Positions 54,984 to 64,000 of a DNA stretch of 64,000 nt are shown here, piece after piece. Each line of letters starts with the position of its first letter. Positions within the stretch are counted from its first letter, which is position 1. The notes below the pieces were generated by a model. That model saw nothing but the letters and a program-made list of their open reading frames with translations. It did no database searches and was not told the DNA's origin. Both the position numbers and the translations under genes were made by a program. This DNA comes from Rugamonas violacea (GTDB lineage: Bacteria; Pseudomonadota; Gammaproteobacteria; Burkholderiales; Burkholderiaceae_D). The stretch is taken from positions 1-64,000 of the forward strand of contig NZ_JAEMNU010000083.1 of NCBI RefSeq assembly GCF_016461825.1. The letters run 5' to 3'.

Positions 54984-57278
54984 TCAATCCTGGCCGGTAA
55001 TGCCGGCCAGGTCCGGCGTCACCGCGCCCTCCAGGCCGAGGCGCAGCCACTGCGTCGCCTCCTGCGGCGGCATCGGCCGGGCGAAGTGAAAGCCCTGCAG
55101 CTCGTGGCAACCGGCCAAGCGCGCCGACAGCGCGTGCGCCGACGTCTCTATCCCCTCCGCCACCACGCGTAGTTGCAGCGCATCGGCCAATTGGCAGATC
55201 GCCCGCACCACCGCCACCGCGTCGGCCGCCGGCAGCGGGTCGATCAGCGCGCGGTCGATCTTCAGCGTGTGCAGCGGCAGATTGCGCAGCATGCTCAAGG
55301 ACGAGAAGCCGGTGCCGAAATCGTCCATCGCCACCTGCACGCCCAACTCGCGCAGCTGCTGCAGCTGCTGGCGCGTGTCGTCGAGGTTGTCGACCGCCGC
55401 GCTCTCGGTGATCTCCAGCGTCAGGTAGCGCGCCGGCACGCCGTGCTGCTCCAGCGCCTGCTCGACCAGTTGCAGGAAACCGGGATCGAGCAGCTGCACC
55501 GGCGACACGTTGACCGCCACCGGCACGCACTCGCCGAAGGCGGCGCGCCACAGCGCGATCTGGCGGCAGGCCTCGCGCAGCAGCATGGCGCCCAGTTCGG
55601 CGATCAGGCCGGTGTGCTCGGCGATGGCGATGAATTCCACCGGGCTGATGTCGCCGATGCCGGGCCGGTGCCAGCGCGCCAGCGCCTCGAAGGCCAGCAG
55701 CCGGCCGGTGGTGGCGTCGACCTTGGGTTGAAAGTGCAGATGGATCTCGTGGTTGCGGATGCCCTTGCGCAGCGCCTGCTCCTGCTCCAGCGCCTGGCTC
55801 GACATCAGCTCGAAGCGCTGCTCGGCCAGCGCCAACGCGGTGCCCGGCGTGCGCTTGGCCTGGTACATCGCCGCGTTGGCGGCGCGCAGCAGCGCGTCCG
55901 GCTCGGCCGCGTTGGCCGGATACACCGCCATGCCCATCGAGGCGTCGATGAAAAACTCGCCGTCGGCCACCGCCAGCGGCTGGGCGCAAACGGCGCGCAA
56001 GCGCTGCGCCATCTCGCGCGCGGCGCCGGCGCCCGGTTCGAGCAGGGCGAACTCGTCGCCGCCCAGGCGCATCAATTCGGCGCCCGGCCCCAAGGCCCCG
56101 GCCAGCTTGGCGGCGAAGGCCTGCAGCACGCGGTCGCCGGCCAGGTGGCCGTGGCTCTGGTTGAACAGCTTGAAGCGGTCGATGTTGAGCACCACCAGCG
56201 TGCAGGGCGCGCCGGCGCGCTCGGCCGCGCAGCACTGCGCCAGCCGCTCCATCAGCACGCTGCGGTTGGGCAGGCCGGTCAGCTCGTCGTGGCTGGCCTG
56301 GTGCTGCAACTCGCGCGCGCTGGCGATGCGCTCGGTGTCGTCGGTGATCAGCAACTGGGTGGCCGACTCGCCTTCCCAATCGATGCGCCAGGCGGAGAAG
56401 CGCAGGTCGCGCCACTGCCCGTCGGCCCCCTTGCGCCGGCCGTCCCAGCTGGCCAGCGCCAGCGTGCCGTCCTGTAGCTGGCGGTGGACCTTGGCCAGCG
56501 CCTCGGCGCTGACGCTCGACTCGGGCATTTGCGCCAGCAGTTCGGGCGCGCCGCGCGCCGGCGTCAGACCGTAGATCGCCAGCGCCGCCGGGTTGGCGTG
56601 CAGGATGCGCTGGCCGTCGGTGACCACCACGCCCTGCTGCGCATGCTCGGTCAGCAGGGCGAAGCGGGCCGACAGCTTGCGCGTCTCGCGCGCCGAGCGG
56701 GCCAGCGCGGCGAACAGCAGCACGCACACCAGCGCGGTGCGCAGCGCCGTTGAGAGAAACAGATTGGCCGCGATGCCCTCCTCGCCGGCGTAGACCAGCG
56801 GCAGCTGGTTCAGCCCCAGCACCATCAGCATCGGGCCGATGCCGCGTTCCAGCGCGCTGGCGCCGCGCATCCACCAGGCCGCCAGCGCGCCCAGGCCGCA
56901 GGTCACGCCCAGGGTGACCAAGGGCCAGTAGACCAGCTTGTTGGCGTAGGACGGCACGATCAACACCAGCGCCATGACCGCCAGCATGGCCAGCACCGCC
57001 ACCGGACGCAGCCGGCGGCCGGCCAGGCGCATCACGCCGGAGCTCATGAACAGCAGATTGAGGATGTTGCCGCACAGGCCGACGGCGAAGGCCAGTTGGT
57101 CGTAGGGCAGCGGCGCGTTGCGGTAGAAGTAGAAGCTGGCCGAGCTCAGGCCGGCCGCCATGGTCGAGCAAGCCAGGTCGCGGGCGAAGGCCTGGGCGCG
57201 ATGGCGCCACCACACCAGCAGCAACACGGCACCCAACATCAAGAGTACGGCGGAATTAGTAAAATACAAATATTTCAT
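54984..57278 (-). CDS. Membrane PAS-GGDEF-EAL c-di-GMP enzyme
   Basis: A 764-residue protein. Residues 1-195 hold six to seven membrane helices, followed by a PAS domain (about 203-320, LLTEHAQQGVVVTDGQRILHA), a GGDEF domain with GGDEF at 406-410 and an EAL domain with FEALAR (530-535) and DDFGTGFSSLSML. Both active motifs look intact. No I-site RxxD lies five residues before GGDEF, so the synthase half lacks product feedback. The protein could be a phosphodiesterase tuned by GTP, as is common in tandem GGDEF-EAL proteins, or bifunctional. It seems to be a single-gene unit. Confidence 0.92.
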   Translation of the reverse strand: MKYLYFTNSAVLLMLGAVLLLVWWRHRAQAFARDLACSTMAAGLSSASFYFYRNAPLPYDQLAFAVGLCGNILNLLFMSSGVMRLAGRRLRPVAVLAMLAVMALVLIVPSYANKLVYWPLVTLGVTCGLGALAAWWMRGASALERGIGPMLMVLGLNQLPLVYAGEEGIAANLFLSTALRTALVCVLLFAALARSARETRKLSARFALLTEHAQQGVVVTDGQRILHANPAALAIYGLTPARGAPELLAQMPESSVSAEALAKVHRQLQDGTLALASWDGRRKGADGQWRDLRFSAWRIDWEGESATQLLITDDTERIASARELQHQASHDELTGLPNRSVLMERLAQCCAAERAGAPCTLVVLNIDRFKLFNQSHGHLAGDRVLQAFAAKLAGALGPGAELMRLGGDEFALLEPGAGAAREMAQRLRAVCAQPLAVADGEFFIDASMGMAVYPANAAEPDALLRAANAAMYQAKRTPGTALALAEQRFELMSSQALEQEQALRKGIRNHEIHLHFQPKVDATTGRLLAFEALARWHRPGIGDISPVEFIAIAEHTGLIAELGAMLLREACRQIALWRAAFGECVPVAVNVSPVQLLDPGFLQLVEQALEQHGVPARYLTLEITESAAVDNLDDTRQQLQQLRELGVQVAMDDFGTGFSSLSMLRNLPLHTLKIDRALIDPLPAADAVAVVRAICQLADALQLRVVAEGIETSAHALSARLAGCHELQGFHFARPMPPQEATQWLRLGLEGAVTPDLAGITGQD

Positions 57279-57442
57279 GCGCTACATCCCCGCCTGTCCG
57301 CGTCAAGCCACCGCTGTCGGTAGTTTCCACCATGGAATTTATCATTCCCATGGTAAGCGATTTTATTGCTTGGAAGGCAAACGGGGCGAGAATTCCGGCG
57401 CGCCGTGTCCACAATCGCCCACGCCGGCGGCGCGCGGCCGGG

Positions 57443-58663
57443 CTACTGTGCCGGGTGCTTGAACACCTGGCGCAGATAGGCGAGAAAGGTCTCGTCCTTG
57501 CACAAGGTCTTGCCGGGCGAGTCGGACAGCTTGGCCACCGACTGGCCGTTGCAGCAGACCAGCTTCATGACGATGTTCAGCGGCGTCAGGCCGACGTCGT
57601 TGGTCAGGTTGGTGCCGATGCCGAAGCCGGTCATGATGCGGCCGGCGAAGTGGCGGTACAGCGCGAAGGCGCGCTGCAGGTTCAGGCCGTCGGAGAACAC
57701 CAGGCGCTTGGTGTTGCCGTCGATGCGCAGCGCGGCGTAGTGGGCCAGCGCCTTCTCGCCCCACACCACCGGGTCGCCCGAATCGTGGCGCAGGCCGTCG
57801 AACAGCTTGGCGAAGTACAGGTCGAAGTCGTCGAGGAAGGCGTCCATGCCGACCACGTCGGTCAGCGCCACGCCCAGGTCGCCGCGATACTCCTGCACCC
57901 AGGCCTCCAGCGCCGCCTTCTGGAAGTCGCGCAGGCGCACGCCGAAGGCCTGGAAGGACTGCATGTACTCGTGCGCCATGGTGCCGATGGGGATCAGGTT
58001 GAAGCGCTTGGCCAGGTAGACGTTGGAGGTGCCGCGAAAATACTGCGGCACCTCCTGCGCCAGGCGCAGCACCACCTCCTCGTGCCAGGCGGCGGAGAAG
58101 CGGCGGCGCACGCCGAAGTCGGAGAACTCGAAGGGATGGCGCAGCGCCGGCTGTTGGCCGAAGGCGTGCAGCTCGGCGATCTTGTCGTCGAGGCGAAGGC
58201 GCCCCTCGGCCAGCGCGGCGGCGCCGTCGAAGCGGCGGAAGTACAGCTCGTTGACGATGTAGAGCACGAAGATTTCGAAGGCCATCACGTGCACCTGCGG
58301 CCCGGCGGCATGGATGCGCAGTGCGTCGCCGTCGGTGCTGACGTGGATGAACTTGCGCTGGAAGCGGAACACGGCGAGGAAGTCGACGAAGTCGCTCTTG
58401 ATGTAGCGCAGCGCGCGCAGGTAGTCCAGCTCGTCCTCGGCGAAGGCCATGGTGCACAGGTGGTCCAGCTCGCGCTCGACCGCCTCCTTCAGCTCGGCCA
58501 GCGGGAACACCGGGGTGTTGCGGCAGACGAACTCGTACTCGGTGTGCGAGTTCGGATGGCTGTGCAACAGCGCCTGCCACATGGTGAACTTGTACAGGTC
58601 GGTTTCCAGCAGGCTGCGCACGATAGGCGCCATGGGCATAGTCAATTCGCTCTCCAATTGCAT
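57443..58663 (-). CDS. pncB: Nicotinate phosphoribosyltransferase
   Basis: A 406-residue enzyme that makes nicotinate mononucleotide from nicotinate and PRPP in NAD salvage. The N-terminal [20 protein letters not shown] is a PncB hallmark, and the phosphorylated His is in [15 protein letters not shown]. The phosphate-binding block [13 protein letters not shown] and [18 protein letters not shown] follow. Length is right. It lies 44 bp downstream of an isochorismatase-family gene, so the two form a salvage unit. Confidence 0.95.
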   Translation of the reverse strand: MQLESELTMPMAPIVRSLLETDLYKFTMWQALLHSHPNSHTEYEFVCRNTPVFPLAELKEAVERELDHLCTMAFAEDELDYLRALRYIKSDFVDFLAVFRFQRKFIHVSTDGDALRIHAAGPQVHVMAFEIFVLYIVNELYFRRFDGAAALAEGRLRLDDKIAELHAFGQQPALRHPFEFSDFGVRRRFSAAWHEEVVLRLAQEVPQYFRGTSNVYLAKRFNLIPIGTMAHEYMQSFQAFGVRLRDFQKAALEAWVQEYRGDLGVALTDVVGMDAFLDDFDLYFAKLFDGLRHDSGDPVVWGEKALAHYAALRIDGNTKRLVFSDGLNLQRAFALYRHFAGRIMTGFGIGTNLTNDVGLTPLNIVMKLVCCNGQSVAKLSDSPGKTLCKDETFLAYLRQVFKHPAQ

Positions 58664-58707
58664 TGAGCCAATATCTTACGCGATGCGGGGCCTGGGCGTG
58701 CTCCGGC

Positions 58708-59583
58708 TTACCTGGCGTTCTTCAGCAGCTCCTGCAACACCTCGCCCGACTGCACCAGTTGCACCCCGCGCGCCTGCATGCTGGCGAGGAAGTCTTGGTA
58801 TTGCGGCTCGAAGCCGGCCACCGGGCTGATGCAGTCGGTCAGCAGCGCCAACCGCGCCAGCGAGGCGGCGCCGAAGCGCTCGGCGAAATGGGCGGCGATG
58901 TGTTCGACGCTGGCCTTGACGCAGTGGCTGCCGGCCTCGCCGGCGATGTAGATCTGCTCGGCCGGCGCCAGGCCGTCGAGGAAGGCGAGATTGAGTTCGG
59001 TGCCCGGGTCGGTGGCGTCGGGCACCTCGGCCATCACCGCCGAGTAGTGCTCGGTCCACGGATTGGAGCCCTTGAGCAGCTTGCCGACCACGCCCAGCGC
59101 GGCGTCCTCCCAGCGGTTGTAGGCGGCGCGCACGTCGGCGTGCACGCAGCCGCCCCAGCTGCCGATCTCGCAGTGCACCGGCCACACCATCAACTGGTAG
59201 CGGCCGGCCGCCTCCAGCGCGTCCAGGTAGGCCAGCACGCGCGCGCTGGCGCCGTTGCGCGGCAGGTAGCGGGCGGCGCGCACGTCGGCGGCGCTGATCG
59301 GCGTGAACGGCGCCACCGGGGCGCCGTCGTGGGCGAGCCAAAAGGTGGGGTGGGCGATGTCGAAGCGGTGGTGGGCGTCGAGCGTGACGCTGATGGCCGA
59401 CAGGCCGAGGCGGCCACGATTGATCAGGCCGGCCAGGCGCAGCATGTCCTGGTGCGCGCCGGGCACCGGCAGCGCCGGCGCGTGCGGCTTGCGGGTGGCC
59501 GGATTGTCGGGCAGGTAGTCCGGCGGCAGGTCGCAGAAATCGTTTTGCGGGTCGATGATGAGCAGTTGCAGATTGCGTTTCAT
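58708..59583 (-). CDS. Isochorismatase-family cysteine hydrolase, probable nicotinamidase
   Basis: A 291-residue hydrolase with an Asp-Lys-Cys-type active site: D11 (LLIIDPQNDF) and C221 (AGEAGSHCVKAS). Context beside pncB suggests nicotinamidase, which feeds nicotinate to PncB. It is longer than E. coli PncA (about 210 residues) and resembles the long fungal and bacterial relatives. The start at 59581-59583 (MKRNLQLLI) is chosen because the upstream extension is repeat-derived. Exact substrate is inferred from the neighbour. Confidence 0.8.
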   Translation of the reverse strand: MKRNLQLLIIDPQNDFCDLPPDYLPDNPATRKPHAPALPVPGAHQDMLRLAGLINRGRLGLSAISVTLDAHHRFDIAHPTFWLAHDGAPVAPFTPISAADVRAARYLPRNGASARVLAYLDALEAAGRYQLMVWPVHCEIGSWGGCVHADVRAAYNRWEDAALGVVGKLLKGSNPWTEHYSAVMAEVPDATDPGTELNLAFLDGLAPAEQIYIAGEAGSHCVKASVEHIAAHFAERFGAASLARLALLTDCISPVAGFEPQYQDFLASMQARGVQLVQSGEVLQELLKNAR

Positions 59584-59701
59584 GATGAAGCTCCAGAACA
59601 CGGACGTGTTCTGCATGATAAAGGCAACAATGCAAAAAACCCAAAAAAATCGCCATGCGTGTGGCCATGGCGGGGGCGAAGCTGGCTTGAAACGCCGGCG
59701 C

Positions 59702-59781
59702 CGGCGGGAATCCATACACCGCACGCTCATTGGTTCAGCATGGGTTCCCGCCAGCGCGGCGGTCCGCCGATGCGGAACGAC
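59702..59781. repeat. REP-like element
   Basis: The right end (59754-59781) repeats the 28-bp arm found at 18664-18691, and the left end has the GCGGGAATCCATA motif of the 25782 copy. It is therefore a hybrid of the two repeat sub-types. Confidence 0.85.
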
Positions 59782-59805
59782 AATTTGCTGGTTTTCGAAG
59801 TGCCC

Positions 59806-60420
59806 TTAGGCGGCGATCAACGCCTCGATCTTGCTGCGGCCCTTGGCCAACGTGCTGGCGACGGCCTCCTCGCCCATCGCCACGCCCTCGGCCTGGACGA
59901 AGGTGACGTCGCTCAGGCCGATGAAGCCGAGCGCCGTGCGCAGGTAGGTGGCGAGGAAGTCATAGCCGGCGGCCGGGCCTTCGCTGTAGACGCCGCCGCT
60001 GGCGGTGAAGACGTAGACCTTTTTGCCGGCCAGCAGGCCTTCCGGGCCGTTGGCGCCGTACTTGAAGGTGCGGCCGACGCGCAAGACGTGGTCGATCCAG
60101 GCCTTCAGGCCGGAGCTGACGGAGAAGTTGTACATCGGCGCGCCGAGCACGATGACGTCGGCGGCGACCAGCTCGTCGACCAGGGTGTCGGAGAGCTTGA
60201 TGGTGTGCGCCTGCTCGGCGTTGCGCGCCTCGGCCGGGGTGAAGAAGGCGCCCATCATCTGCTCGCTCAAGTGCGGCACCGGATCGCTGACCAGATCGCG
60301 CTCGACGATGTTGTCGGCCGGATTGGCGGCGCGCCATTTGGCGATGAATTCCGCCGACAGTTGACGCGACAGGGAGCCCGCGTTGCGCACGCTGCTGTTG
60401 ATATAAAGTACATTTGCCAT
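59806..60420 (-). CDS. azoR: FMN-dependent NADH-azoreductase
   Basis: A 204-residue flavodoxin-fold quinone/azo reductase. It begins VLYINSSVRNAGSLSRQLS and has the AzoR hallmark PMYNFSVSSGLKAWIDHVLR and FTASGGVYSEG. The enzyme reduces quinones and azo compounds with two electrons and protects against thiol stress. The start at 60418-60420 is the only good one. It is divergent from a LysR regulator, the standard arrangement in which that regulator controls azoR. Confidence 0.94.
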   Translation of the reverse strand: MANVLYINSSVRNAGSLSRQLSAEFIAKWRAANPADNIVERDLVSDPVPHLSEQMMGAFFTPAEARNAEQAHTIKLSDTLVDELVAADVIVLGAPMYNFSVSSGLKAWIDHVLRVGRTFKYGANGPEGLLAGKKVYVFTASGGVYSEGPAAGYDFLATYLRTALGFIGLSDVTFVQAEGVAMGEEAVASTLAKGRSKIEALIAA

Positions 60421-60558
60421 GATGCCGATTCCTTTTGGTCTGGCCGCTCCGCCGCCGTCATGCGACGTCCGGAACGGGCTCAAGTGGATAAGCTCGGGCG
60501 CCTGTCGATACCGTTGCGCGCCGTTGAGTGTTGCGGTCATCATAGTTCGGGTTTAATA

Positions 60559-60575
60559 TCTATGGAATCCATAGA
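60559..60575. promoter_or_regulatory. Candidate LysR operator between azoR and its regulator
   Basis: TCTATGGAATCCATAGA is a 17-bp palindrome with perfect 7-bp arms and contains the T-N11-A pattern expected of LysR-type binding sites. It lies 41 bp before the LysR ATG. Confidence 0.6.
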
Positions 60576-60616
60576 ATCTAGAACGGTAACATCGATTTTT
60601 TCGATATAAATACATC

Positions 60617-61552
60617 ATGCGAGATCCCGGCCTGCCCTCCCTCGACCAATTGCGCGTCTTCATCGCCGTCATCGACCACGGCGGTTTCGCCCATGCCGCG
60701 CGGGCCCTGCACCGCACCCAGTCGGTGATCAGCTACACCATCGCCAACCTGGAGGAGCAGCTCAACATCGAACTGCTCGACCGCAGCAAGCGCAAGCCGG
60801 TGCTGACCGAGGCCGGCAAGGCGCTGCTGGCCGACGCCCGCGCCGTTTCGCTGAAGGTCGACGGCATGCGCTCGCGCGCCAAGGCGCTGTCGGCCGGGCT
60901 GGAGGCGGAGGTGTCGTTGGTGGTCGACGTGATGTTCCCGGCCTGCGCGCTGGTCAAGATCCTGCACGCCTTCCAGCACGAGTTCCCCACCGTGTCGATG
61001 CGGCTGCGCATGGAGGCGCTGGGCGCGGTGACGGAACTGGTGATGGAGCGCGCCTGCCACATCGGCATCAGCGGCTGGATGCCGGGCATGCCGGAGACGA
61101 TAGAGCGGCGCAGCTTCGGTTTCGTGACGATGGTGCCGGTGGCCTCGCCGCTGCATCCGCTGGCCAAGATCGAGGGCAAGATCCCGACGGCGCTGCTGCG
61201 CGAGCACATCCAGCTGGTGGTGACCGACCGCAGCAAGCTGACCGCCGGCCAGGACTTCGGCGTGCAGGCGCTGCGCGACTGGCGCCTGGGCGACCTGGGC
61301 TCCAAGCACAATCTGCTGCGCAGCGGCATAGGCTGGGGCAATATGCCGCTGGAGCTGATCCAGGAAGACCTGGAACGGGGCCGGCTGGTGCGCCTCGACA
61401 TCAACGACGGCAACTCGTTCAGCTTCCCGCTGTATGTGATCCACCGGGGCGACGAGGAACCCGGGCCGGCCGGCAAGTGGCTGATGCAGCAGTTCTTCGA
61501 TCTGGAGCCGAGCATGCCGGCCGCCAGCGAGCACGTCAAACGGCTGGGCTGA
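60617..61552 (+). CDS. LysR-family transcriptional regulator
   Basis: A 311-residue LysR regulator. The N-terminal winged helix is plain (LDQLRVFIAVIDHGGFAHAA, RALHRTQSVISYTIANLEEQ, LLDRSKRKPVLTEAGKALL), followed by the periplasmic-binding-type effector domain. It is divergent from azoR and overlaps its control region, so it very likely activates or represses azoR in response to quinones or azo compounds. The ATG at 60617 is the natural start. Confidence 0.93.
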   Translation: MRDPGLPSLDQLRVFIAVIDHGGFAHAARALHRTQSVISYTIANLEEQLNIELLDRSKRKPVLTEAGKALLADARAVSLKVDGMRSRAKALSAGLEAEVSLVVDVMFPACALVKILHAFQHEFPTVSMRLRMEALGAVTELVMERACHIGISGWMPGMPETIERRSFGFVTMVPVASPLHPLAKIEGKIPTALLREHIQLVVTDRSKLTAGQDFGVQALRDWRLGDLGSKHNLLRSGIGWGNMPLELIQEDLERGRLVRLDINDGNSFSFPLYVIHRGDEEPGPAGKWLMQQFFDLEPSMPAASEHVKRLG

Positions 61553-61600
61553 GGCGCGCGCCGGCGCCCCCCCCTACGCCGCTCGCCTCAATTGGCTCGG

Positions 61601-61629
61601 CATGGGTTCCCGCCTGCGCGGGAACGACG
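61601..61629. repeat. REP-like element, right half
   Basis: CATGGGTTCCCGCCTGCGCG and the following GGAACGACG match the right end of the 25782-25861 element. Its last bases flow into the 36-bp tandem array. Confidence 0.8.
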
Positions 61630-61797
61630 ATCTGGCGCCGCTTCGACCTGGGCGCGGCAACGACGATCTGGCGCTGTTTCGACCTGGGCGCGGCAACGAC
61701 GATCTGGCGCTGCTTCGACCTGGGCGCGGCAACGACGATCTGGCGCTGCTTCGACGTGGGCGCGGCAACGACGATTTGGCGCTGCTTCGACGTGGCC
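61623..61797. repeat. 36-bp minisatellite, five copies
   Basis: Repeat units begin at 61623, 61659, 61695, 61731 and 61767, each starting AACGACGATCTGGCGC; the fifth is partial. Units differ by one to three bases. The first unit starts inside the REP-like end. There are no spacers, so it is not a CRISPR. Confidence 0.92.
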
Positions 61798-61811
61798 TTG
61801 AGCGCCCCGCG

Positions 61812-62123
61812 CTACTGGATGCCGGCGGCACGCAGGCGGCCGCGCAGCCGGCGGATCTCCTCCGACAAATCGACCACCAGCGCGGCGACGTCGTCGTTGG
61901 CGTCGAAGTCGCGCTCAACCTGGCGCAGGCGGCGCGCCCGCATCAGGTGGACGCTGGTGAAGCGCCAGCTGGCGACATGCCCGGAGGCCTCCTCCAGCAG
62001 GATGCCGGTGCGCACATGCTGCACCACCCAGTCAGGCTCGACCGCGCAGGCGCGGGCCAGTTCCTCGACCGTCAGCGCGGCCTCGTCGACCAGCACGCCG
62101 CTCATCAATTCCGATTGTCCCAT
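61812..62123 (-). CDS. cbpM: CbpM, chaperone modulator of CbpA
   Basis: A 103-residue MerR-like fold protein that inhibits the DnaJ-type co-chaperone CbpA. It has the CbpM pattern LTVEELARACAVEPDWVVQH, VRTGIL and RFTSVHLMRARRLRQVERDF. It lies three bases after the cbpA stop, the standard arrangement. Length is typical. The 36-bp minisatellite begins just beyond its end. Confidence 0.92.
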   Translation of the reverse strand: MGQSELMSGVLVDEAALTVEELARACAVEPDWVVQHVRTGILLEEASGHVASWRFTSVHLMRARRLRQVERDFDANDDVAALVVDLSEEIRRLRGRLRAAGIQ

Positions 62124-62126
62124 CGC

Positions 62127-63068
<942 letters not shown>

Positions 63069-63118
63069 TTGCGCTCCCAAAGGTTGCCATATTCGCCAGC
63101 GAGTATAGCCTAACGCAA

Positions 63119-63141
63119 AACGCGCGCCGTCGGCGCGCGTT
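63119..63141 (-). terminator. Terminator-like hairpin after the crystallin gene
   Basis: 10-bp arms AACGCGCGCC/GGCGCGCGTT with a three-base loop, followed on the minus strand by a run of T. It lies between the crystallin gene stop and cbpA. Confidence 0.55.
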
Positions 63142-63178
63142 GCACTACCACCCCAGCGCAAAACCGGGGCCGATTATC

Positions 63179-63823
63179 TCAGCGCACCCGGCGCATCGAG
63201 GAGATGCGGTCGTTCATGTCGATCACCGGATAACGCCCCGGACCGTAGGTGATGCACTGGCCGCCGAAATCGGCGTCGTTGCAGAACTCCCAACGGCCGT
63301 CGTTGATGATGATCGAGCTGATCACGTCGTTGAAGTCGAAGTCGCGCAGGGTGCGCACGTCGTTGTGCACGCCGACTTGGCGGCCCTCGAAGCGGGCGTG
63401 CTCGAACAGCATCACGGCGTCGCCGCGCCGGCCGTAGTCGTTGCCGTTGCCGTTGCCACGGTTGCCGTCGTCGCGGTCGTGATCGCGGTCGCGGCCCCAG
63501 CCGCCACGATTGCCACGGTCGATCTCGCGCGCCGAGGAGATCAGGTTGTCGAAGCGGCGCAGGGTGGGATACTCGCCACGCTCCAGGATCATGCAGCGGC
63601 CGCCGAAATCGGCGTGCTCGCAGACCTCCCAGGTGCCCGAGCGGACCACCGCGCTGGAGGCGCGGTCGTTGAAATCGCGCTGGTTCAGGTCGGACGTGGC
63701 GCCGCGCAGGCTCACGTCCTGGCCGCCGAAATCGGGGCGCGAAAACAGCGTCAACTCGCCCGCCTGGGCGCTCACCTGGTTCAGCGCGGCCAGCAACAAG
63801 GCGGCAGTCATGATCTTTTTCAT
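63179..63823 (-). CDS. Exported beta/gamma-crystallin-domain protein
   Basis: A 214-residue protein with a signal peptide (MTAALLLAALNQVSAQA) and two pairs of beta/gamma-crystallin Greek-key motifs. Each pair shows ELTLFSRPDFGGQDVSL or AVMLFEHARFEGRQVGVH style strands and a closing WEVCEHADFGGRCMIL or WEFCNDADFGGQCITY strand with paired Cys. The halves are joined by an Arg/Asp/Gly/Asn-rich linker (RDRDHDRDDGNRGNGNGND, partly quoted). Such proteins often bind calcium, though the classic (N/D)(N/D)xx(S/T)S sites are only partial (FNDVISS). The start at 63821 follows GGAG. Confidence 0.85.
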   Translation of the reverse strand: MKKIMTAALLLAALNQVSAQAGELTLFSRPDFGGQDVSLRGATSDLNQRDFNDRASSAVVRSGTWEVCEHADFGGRCMILERGEYPTLRRFDNLISSAREIDRGNRGGWGRDRDHDRDDGNRGNGNGNDYGRRGDAVMLFEHARFEGRQVGVHNDVRTLRDFDFNDVISSIIINDGRWEFCNDADFGGQCITYGPGRYPVIDMNDRISSMRRVR

Positions 63824-64000
63824 AATTAAATCTCCGGAAAATACTCTAGTAGGCCAATAACGCAGCAGCATACATTCTTGACGACAATCCCAATCGATGA
63901 AAATGTAACATTTTCCCTACCGCATGCCCAGACTTGACTTGTTCAAGCCGGCAATGTTATTTCAAAGTAAAATCGACGGTTTTCCCTGCTGCGGACCGCG
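63824..64000. other. Upstream region of the crystallin gene at the window edge
   Basis: AT-rich, with a near-perfect palindrome GAAAATGTAACATTTTC at 63899-63915. It likely holds the crystallin promoter reading leftward. No gene is visible before the window ends. Confidence 0.45.

Noticed and set aside
61623..61797. Possible CRISPR array
   Set aside because: 36-bp units are adjacent with no spacers and there are no cas genes, so it is a minisatellite.

Overview
The window looks like chromosome of a GC-rich betaproteobacterium, most likely an Oxalobacteraceae member (Massilia, Duganella or Telluria type). The reasons are the gene order gyrA-serC-pheA-tyrA-aroA-cmk-rpsA-ihfB-lapA-lapB, the ompA-ubiG-gph block beside gyrA, a betaproteobacterial tmRNA tag (ANDNSYALAA), and scattered short inverted repeats of the kind common in this family. 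I infer the taxon from memory of gene order and protein style; no search was run.

Region 1 (1-12420, minus strand) is one compact operon for a Tad/Flp pilus. From 5' to 3' it holds the Flp pilin, a TadG-like protein, an unknown secreted protein, a TadE-like pseudopilin, a second unknown secreted protein, a 64-residue second prepilin-like protein, CpaB, the secretin CpaC, an FHA-TadA fusion ATPase, TadB, TadC, and a DUF192-TadE-OmpA fusion that runs off the left edge. Several genes overlap by ATGA or GTGA. No TadZ/CpaE and no prepilin peptidase lies inside the window.

Region 2 (12930-15374, plus) is a four-gene operon: an ECF sigma factor, a small one-helix membrane protein (likely its partner), an unusual membrane-extended signal peptidase I, and a membrane-anchored HExxH metallopeptidase. 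This is the least familiar system here.

Region 3 (15506-31614, minus) is housekeeping: a ComEA-like helix-hairpin-helix protein, heptose-7-phosphate kinase, UDP-glucose dehydrogenase, LapB/LapA (LPS assembly control), IHF beta, ribosomal protein S1, CMP kinase, the aromatic amino acid enzymes AroA/TyrA/PheA, SerC, a DUF2059 protein and GyrA. GyrA carries Ala at quinolone position 83.

Region 4 (32185-39264) has ompA, ubiG and gph with a 12-bp tandem array over the gph stop, an unknown conserved-looking protein, and a membrane diguanylate cyclase paired with a sugar-type binding lipoprotein. Region 5 (39536-40267) is the tmRNA gene followed by a palindrome-rich intergenic stretch that contains an inverted copy of the tmRNA T arm, symmetric about the terminator.

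Region 6 (40489-64000) is mixed accessory and metabolic content: a YcgR-type PilZ protein, a DsbA-like protein, a DUF5694 protein, an NMT1-GGDEF fusion, O-acetylhomoserine sulfhydrylase, a 59-residue membrane protein, a DUF2946/PepSY pair, an envelope module (beta-barrel, MipA, DUF2987) divergent from an RstAB-like two-component system, a TetR regulator, an ABM-domain protein, a GGDEF-EAL protein, an NAD-salvage pair, an azoreductase divergent from a LysR regulator, CbpM/CbpA co-chaperones and a beta/gamma-crystallin protein. Three GGDEF proteins plus a PilZ receptor within about 21 kb suggest heavy c-di-GMP control of surface behaviour, which fits the Tad pilus locus.
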